From an uncultured Clostridia bacterium (lineage in GTDB: Bacteria; Bacillota; Clostridia; Peptostreptococcales; Anaerovoracaceae), in the NCBI GenBank assembly GCA_934247125.1, contig CAKQIZ010000001.1:1-64000 (forward strand): a DNA stretch of 64,000 nucleotides, read 5' to 3'. Below the pieces are notes generated by a model that worked only from the letters and a program-made list of their open reading frames with translations, was not told the origin of the DNA and did not search any database. Below, one piece after another: positions 61,386 through 64,000 of this stretch. Made by a program: the position numbers and the translations under genes. Every line of letters begins with the position of its first letter. The first letter of the stretch is position 1.

Positions 61386-61847
61386 ATGGAACAGGCTAAG
61401 CCGGTGAGAAACCCGGAACTGAAAAAAGCTATACAGGATGCGAAGAAAGATCCGGGGATGGAGAACTCGGTCAAGCTTCTGAACGAAGTGGTCAGAGCAA
61501 AACTGCTGATACCGGTATCGATGGATAAGGATCCTGAGTATGACAAGGCTCTCGAGGAGGTCGTGCTTGAGAAGGATACGAGGATCAGTTTCGAACTGAT
61601 AAAGGCTACAAACGGCGATCTCTACTATCCGGTGTTCACTGACGGCGAAGAGATGCTGAGATGCGATATCGAAAAGGATCAGCACAGCATGATCGTGAAC
61701 TTTGACGATCTTGCGGCGATACTGCTTATGCCGCAGAGCGGGATCGCAGGCTTTACGATAAACCCGATGAGCGACAATGTGTGCTTTACAACTGAAATGG
61801 TAGCTTCGATGAAACGCGATATGGAGAACGAGAGCGAGGCTGAATAG
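61386..61847 (+). CDS. SseB family protein
   Basis: 153 residues resembling the SseB N-terminal domain: LLNEVVRAKLLIPVSMD, YYPVFTDGEEMLRCD and GIAGFTINPMSDNVCF. Function unknown in Firmicutes; often a small conserved protein near aminoacyl-tRNA synthetases or enhanced-sensitivity loci. GGAGG lies before ATG 61386. Likely co-transcribed with the larC-like gene and, through a one-base overlap, with the next membrane protein. Confidence 0.8.
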   Translation: MEQAKPVRNPELKKAIQDAKKDPGMENSVKLLNEVVRAKLLIPVSMDKDPEYDKALEEVVLEKDTRISFELIKATNGDLYYPVFTDGEEMLRCDIEKDQHSMIVNFDDLAAILLMPQSGIAGFTINPMSDNVCFTTEMVASMKRDMENESEAE

Positions 61848-62341
61848 TGAAAAACTTTATAATAGTCATATGGCTTGTATTTGCGGCGTTTTTTCTGTTT
61901 CCGACAGCGGCCACATACATATCGGGGCATCCCGGAAGCGAAGTGACAGCGATAATCGAGAAGGAGTCCGAAGCTGATGATATACAGATCACGGCTGCGG
62001 AGGAACACGGGATCCGGTCGATGTATGCTTTCAGAGCAGGCGATGATTTCGGAGTTGCAGTGTTTTATCATTTCGCGGATAAATATGATTATGAAGAAGG
62101 CATGATGTCGAACGGAGAGGAGCATATAGATGTGAATCTCGATACAGGCTGGGATCTGTATCAGTACCGTGTCACCGCAGATGGAGCGGAGCAGGTGGGA
62201 TACGAGAGATCCGGCGGCATATACAAGATATACGCAGTCATCGCTGCAGTGATGCTGGTGTTCAGCATAGCAGCAGGTATATATGGCGCGGTGATGAAGA
62301 AGCGTCACGAAGAACAGAGAAGAAAAGGCCTCAGGCAGTAA
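61847..62341 (+). CDS. Hypothetical bitopic membrane protein
   Basis: 164 residues; N-terminal hydrophobic helix (about 3-24, possibly a signal anchor), an acidic extracellular domain of about 100 residues, a second helix (about 127-148) and a basic tail (KKRHEEQRRKGLRQ). No family recognised. GTG start shares its first base with the sseB stop, so translation is coupled. 36 bases before valS. Confidence 0.65.
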   Translation: MKNFIIVIWLVFAAFFLFPTAATYISGHPGSEVTAIIEKESEADDIQITAAEEHGIRSMYAFRAGDDFGVAVFYHFADKYDYEEGMMSNGEEHIDVNLDTGWDLYQYRVTADGAEQVGYERSGGIYKIYAVIAAVMLVFSIAAGIYGAVMKKRHEEQRRKGLRQ

Positions 62342-62377
62342 GCTCATGATATTGAGGCAGTAAAGGAGATATAGAAT

Positions 62378-64000
62378 ATGGAAAAAAATCTTGATAAAAC
62401 ATATGATCCTAAAAAATTCGAAGACAGGATCTACGATATGTGGGAAAACAGCGGAGCATTCAGAGCTGAATGCGATCCTGACAAGAAGCCGTTCACGATC
62501 GTGATGCCGCCGCCTAACATAACAGGACAGCTGCATATGGGACATGCGCTGGACCAGACTCTGCAGGATGTACTGACGAGATTCAAGAGACTTCAGGGTT
62601 ACAGCGCGCTGTGGCTTCCGGGAAGCGATCATGCCAGCATAGCTACAGAAGTAAAGGTAGTGAACAGGATCAGAGAGGAAGAAGGTCTGGAAAAGGAAGA
62701 TCTCGGCAGAGAGGAATTCCTCAAGAGAGCATGGGCGTGGAAAAAAGAGTTCGGCGGAAAGATCACTAAACAGTGCCGAAAACTCGGAGACTCATGCGAC
62801 TGGAGCAGAGAACGCTTCACGATGGATGAAGGCTGCAACAAGGCGGTAAACCACTTCTTCGTGAGACTTTACGAAAAAGGCCTGATCTACAAGGGAAACA
62901 GACTGATAAACTGGTGTCCGGAATGCGGCACATCTCTTTCGGATGCGGAAGTAGAGCATGAAGACAAGAACGGCATGTACTGGTACTTCAGATATCCGGC
63001 TGCAGACGGCGGTGAGGGTATCATCGTTGCGACGTCAAGACCTGAGACTATGTTCGGAGACGTTGCTATAGCAGTGCATCCGAGCGATGAAAGATACAAG
63101 GATATGGTCGGAAAGAACGTTATCCTGCCTCTCGTAGGCAAGGAGATCCCGATCATAGCTGACCCGTATCCGGATCCGGAGAAGGGAACGGGAGCCGTAA
63201 AGATCACGCCTGCTCACGATCCTAACGACTTTGAAGTAGGACAGAGAAATGATCTGGAAAGCATATCGTGCATCGATCCTGATGCTACGATGAACAGCCT
63301 TGCAGGAAAATACGAGGGTATGGACAGATACGAATGTCGTAAAGCGTGGGTCAGGGACCTCGAAGAGTCGGGTTACCTCGTGAAGACAGAGGAAAAAGTC
63401 ATCCCTGTAGGCGAATGTTACAGATGCAGGACTGTCGTTGAGCCGATGCTTTCGGACCAGTGGTTCGTAAAGATGGAAGAGCTGGCAAAGCCTGCGATCG
63501 AAGCGGCAAAGAGCGGGGCGCTGCAGCACGTGCCTGAGAGATTCGAGAAGACATATCTGCACTGGCTCGAGGAGATCAGAGACTGGTGTATCTCGAGACA
63601 GCTCTGGTGGGGGCACAGGATCCCTGCATACTACTGTCAGGACTGTGGTGAGCTGATGGTTGCGGAAACTGCTCCGCGTCAGTGCAGCAAGTGCGGCAGT
63701 ACGAATATCAGGCAGGACGAGGATGTACTCGATACATGGTTCTCATCGGCACTCTGGCCGTTTTCGACACTCGGCTGGCCGGAAGAGACGGAAGATTTCA
63801 AATATTTCTATCCTACAGATGTGCTCGTGACAGGATACGATATCATCTTCTTCTGGGTAGTCAGGATGGTGTTCTCAGCACTGGAAACGACAGGTGAAGT
63901 ACCGTTCAGGTACGTTTATGTACACGGCCTCGTAAGAGACGCCCAGGGCAGGAAGATGAGCAAATCGCTCGGCAATGGCATAGATCCGCTGGAGATAATA
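62378..64000 (+). CDS. valS: Valyl-tRNA synthetase, 3' end outside the window
   Basis: Class I synthetase attaching valine to tRNA-Val. 541 codons are visible of about 880. The HIGH-type motif HMGH lies near residues 52-55 in [16 protein letters not shown], the editing domain spans about 180-340, zinc-type cysteine pairs CYRC and CQDCG...CSKCG follow, and KMSKS lies at about residue 526, just before the window end. AAAGGAG precedes the ATG. There is no room for a T-box between the upstream stop (62341) and the start. Confidence 0.96.
   Translation, partial: MEKNLDKTYDPKKFEDRIYDMWENSGAFRAECDPDKKPFTIVMPPPNITGQLHMGHALDQTLQDVLTRFKRLQGYSALWLPGSDHASIATEVKVVNRIREEEGLEKEDLGREEFLKRAWAWKKEFGGKITKQCRKLGDSCDWSRERFTMDEGCNKAVNHFFVRLYEKGLIYKGNRLINWCPECGTSLSDAEVEHEDKNGMYWYFRYPAADGGEGIIVATSRPETMFGDVAIAVHPSDERYKDMVGKNVILPLVGKEIPIIADPYPDPEKGTGAVKITPAHDPNDFEVGQRNDLESISCIDPDATMNSLAGKYEGMDRYECRKAWVRDLEESGYLVKTEEKVIPVGECYRCRTVVEPMLSDQWFVKMEELAKPAIEAAKSGALQHVPERFEKTYLHWLEEIRDWCISRQLWWGHRIPAYYCQDCGELMVAETAPRQCSKCGSTNIRQDEDVLDTWFSSALWPFSTLGWPEETEDFKYFYPTDVLVTGYDIIFFWVVRMVFSALETTGEVPFRYVYVHGLVRDAQGRKMSKSLGNGIDPLEII

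Noticed and set aside
61373-61847. LarC2 half reached by frameshift from the larC-like gene
   Set aside because: The next gene has its own GGAGG site and SseB-like sequence; no LarC2 motif is present in any frame.
62342-62377. T-box upstream of valS
   Set aside because: Only 36 bases separate the preceding stop from the start codon, and no T-box core was seen before the larC-like gene either.

Overview
The window looks like chromosome from a low- to mid-GC, spore-forming member of the Clostridia (Firmicutes). Reasons: sporulation genes spoIVA, spoVS and a spoIIM-like gene; PASTA-kinase/PP2C and def-fmt clusters in the firmicute order; AGGAGG-type ribosome sites on most genes; heavy use of AGA/AGG and ATA codons; intrinsic terminators and a ZTP riboswitch. 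An affiliation near Clostridiales family XIII/Anaerovoracaceae is only a guess from gene content and codon style. There are no phage genes, transposases or CRISPR arrays; the window is mostly core chromosome with a few accessory islands.

Layout. 1-1022: ten tRNA genes in one array, the first cut by the window edge. 1149-4490: thymidine kinase, a radical SAM protein (minus strand), QueH and AsnA. 4494-15831: priA-def-fmt-yugP-rsmB-prpC-prkC-rsgA-rpe-plsX-rnc, tightly packed and co-directional, continuing into smc-ftsY-der-plsY-gpsA-miaB (to 24584). 24659-29619: a fused membrane protein, spoIVA and an MFS exporter. 29742-33419: an isolated hisD, a 645-base non-coding stretch with three equal-length palindromes, and a beta-CASP nuclease. 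33547-36725: a sigma-54-type activator next to a class III aminotransferase with ribosomal-protein-like codon use. 36878-41051: MATE exporter, NiaR repressor and a divergent operon of EIIC-like membrane protein, FmdE and DUF3842. 41290-46698: proA, an exonuclease, a probable small RNA, spoVS, proB-proC-nudF. 46664-49675: spoIIM-like gene, a surface protein, a xerD-like recombinase. 49851-55414: rplS, rbgA, rnhB, then the ZTP-riboswitch operon fhs-fchA-folD. 55684-60477: APC permease, AraC regulator, GyrI-like protein, amidohydrolase and a small membrane protein. 60620-64000: larC-like gene, SseB-like gene, a membrane protein and the 5' part of valS.

How it works together. The first 25 kb is translation, ribosome maturation, cell-wall signalling, lipid precursor synthesis and chromosome organisation. 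The right half is more metabolic: amino-acid transamination, proline synthesis, one-carbon (formyl to methylene tetrahydrofolate) metabolism and uptake plus hydrolysis of an unidentified amide-like compound, consistent with an amino-acid-fermenting anaerobe.

Most interesting points: (1) a minus-strand small RNA at 43650-43736 with its own promoter, a C-rich 5' hairpin loop and a perfect terminator; (2) three 43-nt palindromic elements at 31228-31512 followed by an orphan terminator; (3) FolD lacking the usual cyclohydrolase Lys and Gln, beside a dedicated cyclohydrolase; (4) a XerD-like recombinase with changed catalytic residues; (5) a promoter-embedded palindrome controlling the EIIC-like/FmdE/DUF3842 operon. 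All family assignments are by eye; no searches were run.
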